DNA of 50,000 nucleotides, from contig JAKNDB010000097.1 of NCBI GenBank assembly GCA_024305405.1, positions 1 through 50,000 on the forward strand. Reading direction: 5' to 3'. Source of the DNA: Dirofilaria immitis. Lineage: Eukaryota; Nematoda; Chromadorea; Rhabditida; Onchocercidae. Below are positions 49,265 through 50,000 of this stretch, in pieces. Made by a program: the position numbers and the translations under genes. The stretch's first letter is position 1. Every line of letters starts with the position of its first letter. The notes beneath the pieces are model-generated. The model ran no database searches. It saw only the letters and a list, made by a program, of their open reading frames with translations, and had not been told where the DNA came from.

Positions 49265-50000
49265 TATATATATATATATATATATGTATATTGGATGTAT
49301 TAAATTTTAAAATTAAAAATTTGATCATATTCCGCTTGATCAACCAGTCAAATTCAATCCCCCTTAACACATTTATTTTATTCTATCGATCATCATTTAC
49401 CTATCTAATCAAATATTATCATTATCATCATTCATCAGCATTATCATCATTATGGCTTATCTGTTGAAATACTACACCTGTTAGTATTATTAATTCCATT
49501 TGTTAATAATAAGTAAATAGGAAATTAATAAATAAAAAAATAACTGATAAAATTATATAAATTACCTTTCAATTATATGACAGGATATGATAGAATTGAA
49601 ATTGTATGAGCAATAATAAATGGAATAGGTTGAAATTTTTTTTAAACTTAATTTATTGAAATTTGCAAATTTAATTTATCAAATTTCTTGACAGTATTTT
49701 ATTACATATATATTAGTTATTTTACATAAAAGGAATTAATTAATATTTTAAAAAATTGCAAAATATAACTTAATTATTTTATAATAAAAGAATTAATCTA
49801 AAAATTTTTTAATTCAAATAACAAATTCTATATTATTAGAAATAAAATTTTTATATTAATTTAAATTTCCATATCTTTTATGTTTCGAATTAATAAATTT
49901 CAAAAAAAAATTTAATCAAAATTTATGCATATTATTTAACTTATATTTTTTAAATGTATTAATAAATATATATGTATATTTTTTGAAAACTTTGATTAAA

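Larger units (their letters stand above)
47876..50000. other. Intergenic, simple repeats, no gene seen
   Basis: Contains an interrupted (TTG)n/(GTT)n tract at 48392-48520, (AATC)n at 48656-48685, (TA)n near 48820 and 49263-49285, (GATC)n near 49094-49105 and (ATC/ATT)n near 49420-49455. The open frame at 48389-48574 is only a translation of the GTT repeat. From 49600 on the sequence is over 80% A+T by eye. Confidence 0.6.

Overview
The window looks like nuclear DNA of a nematode, most probably a filarial (Onchocercidae-like) worm. It is strongly AT-rich, coding DNA is cut into short exons by GT-AG introns of roughly 50-700 bases, several start codons sit just behind a TTTTAG/TTTCAG acceptor as expected for spliced-leader trans-splicing, and one stretch (20611-20633) closely resembles the nematode SL1 leader. 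No rRNA, tRNA, CRISPR, bacterial or viral genes were recognised. Species cannot be named from sequence alone.

Layout. 1-5095 (+): 3' two thirds of an ASPM (abnormal spindle) gene, with CH-domain end, an array of IQ-motif exons that includes a very recent tandem exon duplication, and the ARM-like C-terminus. 6094-7900: a small secreted-protein gene (-) and its decayed mirror copy (+), joined by a ~1.5 kb inverted duplication. 8460-10694 (+): an unrecognised membrane protein. 10.7-16.4 kb: gene-poor, with minisatellites, duplicated segments and weak small ORFs on both strands. 16583-19017 (+): unrecognised membrane protein. 19491-21829 (-): fragments of an unrecognised multi-exon gene, with an SL1-like element inside. 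22167-22630 (+) and 22675-23254 (-): convergent small genes; a decayed piece of the former lies near 24.1 kb. 24843-25967 (-): ubiquitin-ribosomal protein S27a fusion. 26529-27141 (+): only the N-terminal part of a class I fructose-bisphosphate aldolase, followed by an inverted piece of ASPM. 30469-32665 (-): protein phosphatase 6 catalytic subunit. 34130-35790 (-): mitochondrial GrpE co-chaperone. 37682-43112 (+): MRPL16, PGAP2 and LYAR head to tail about 355 bases apart, a candidate operon. 44830-47566 (+): unrecognised conserved-looking protein. 47.6-50 kb: microsatellites and small hairpins.

The genes are mostly housekeeping: spindle organisation, ubiquitin/ribosome, mitochondrial translation and protein import, GPI-anchor maturation, nucleolar growth control and phosphatase signalling. 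The strongest cross-gene pattern is technical or biological: at least eleven places in eight genes, nearly always within mononucleotide runs, are exactly one base short of an open frame, and restoring one base recovers family-conserved sequence (for example the PYFL end of PP6). I read this as homopolymer undercalling in the assembly, not as pseudogenes, but reads or RNA are needed to decide.
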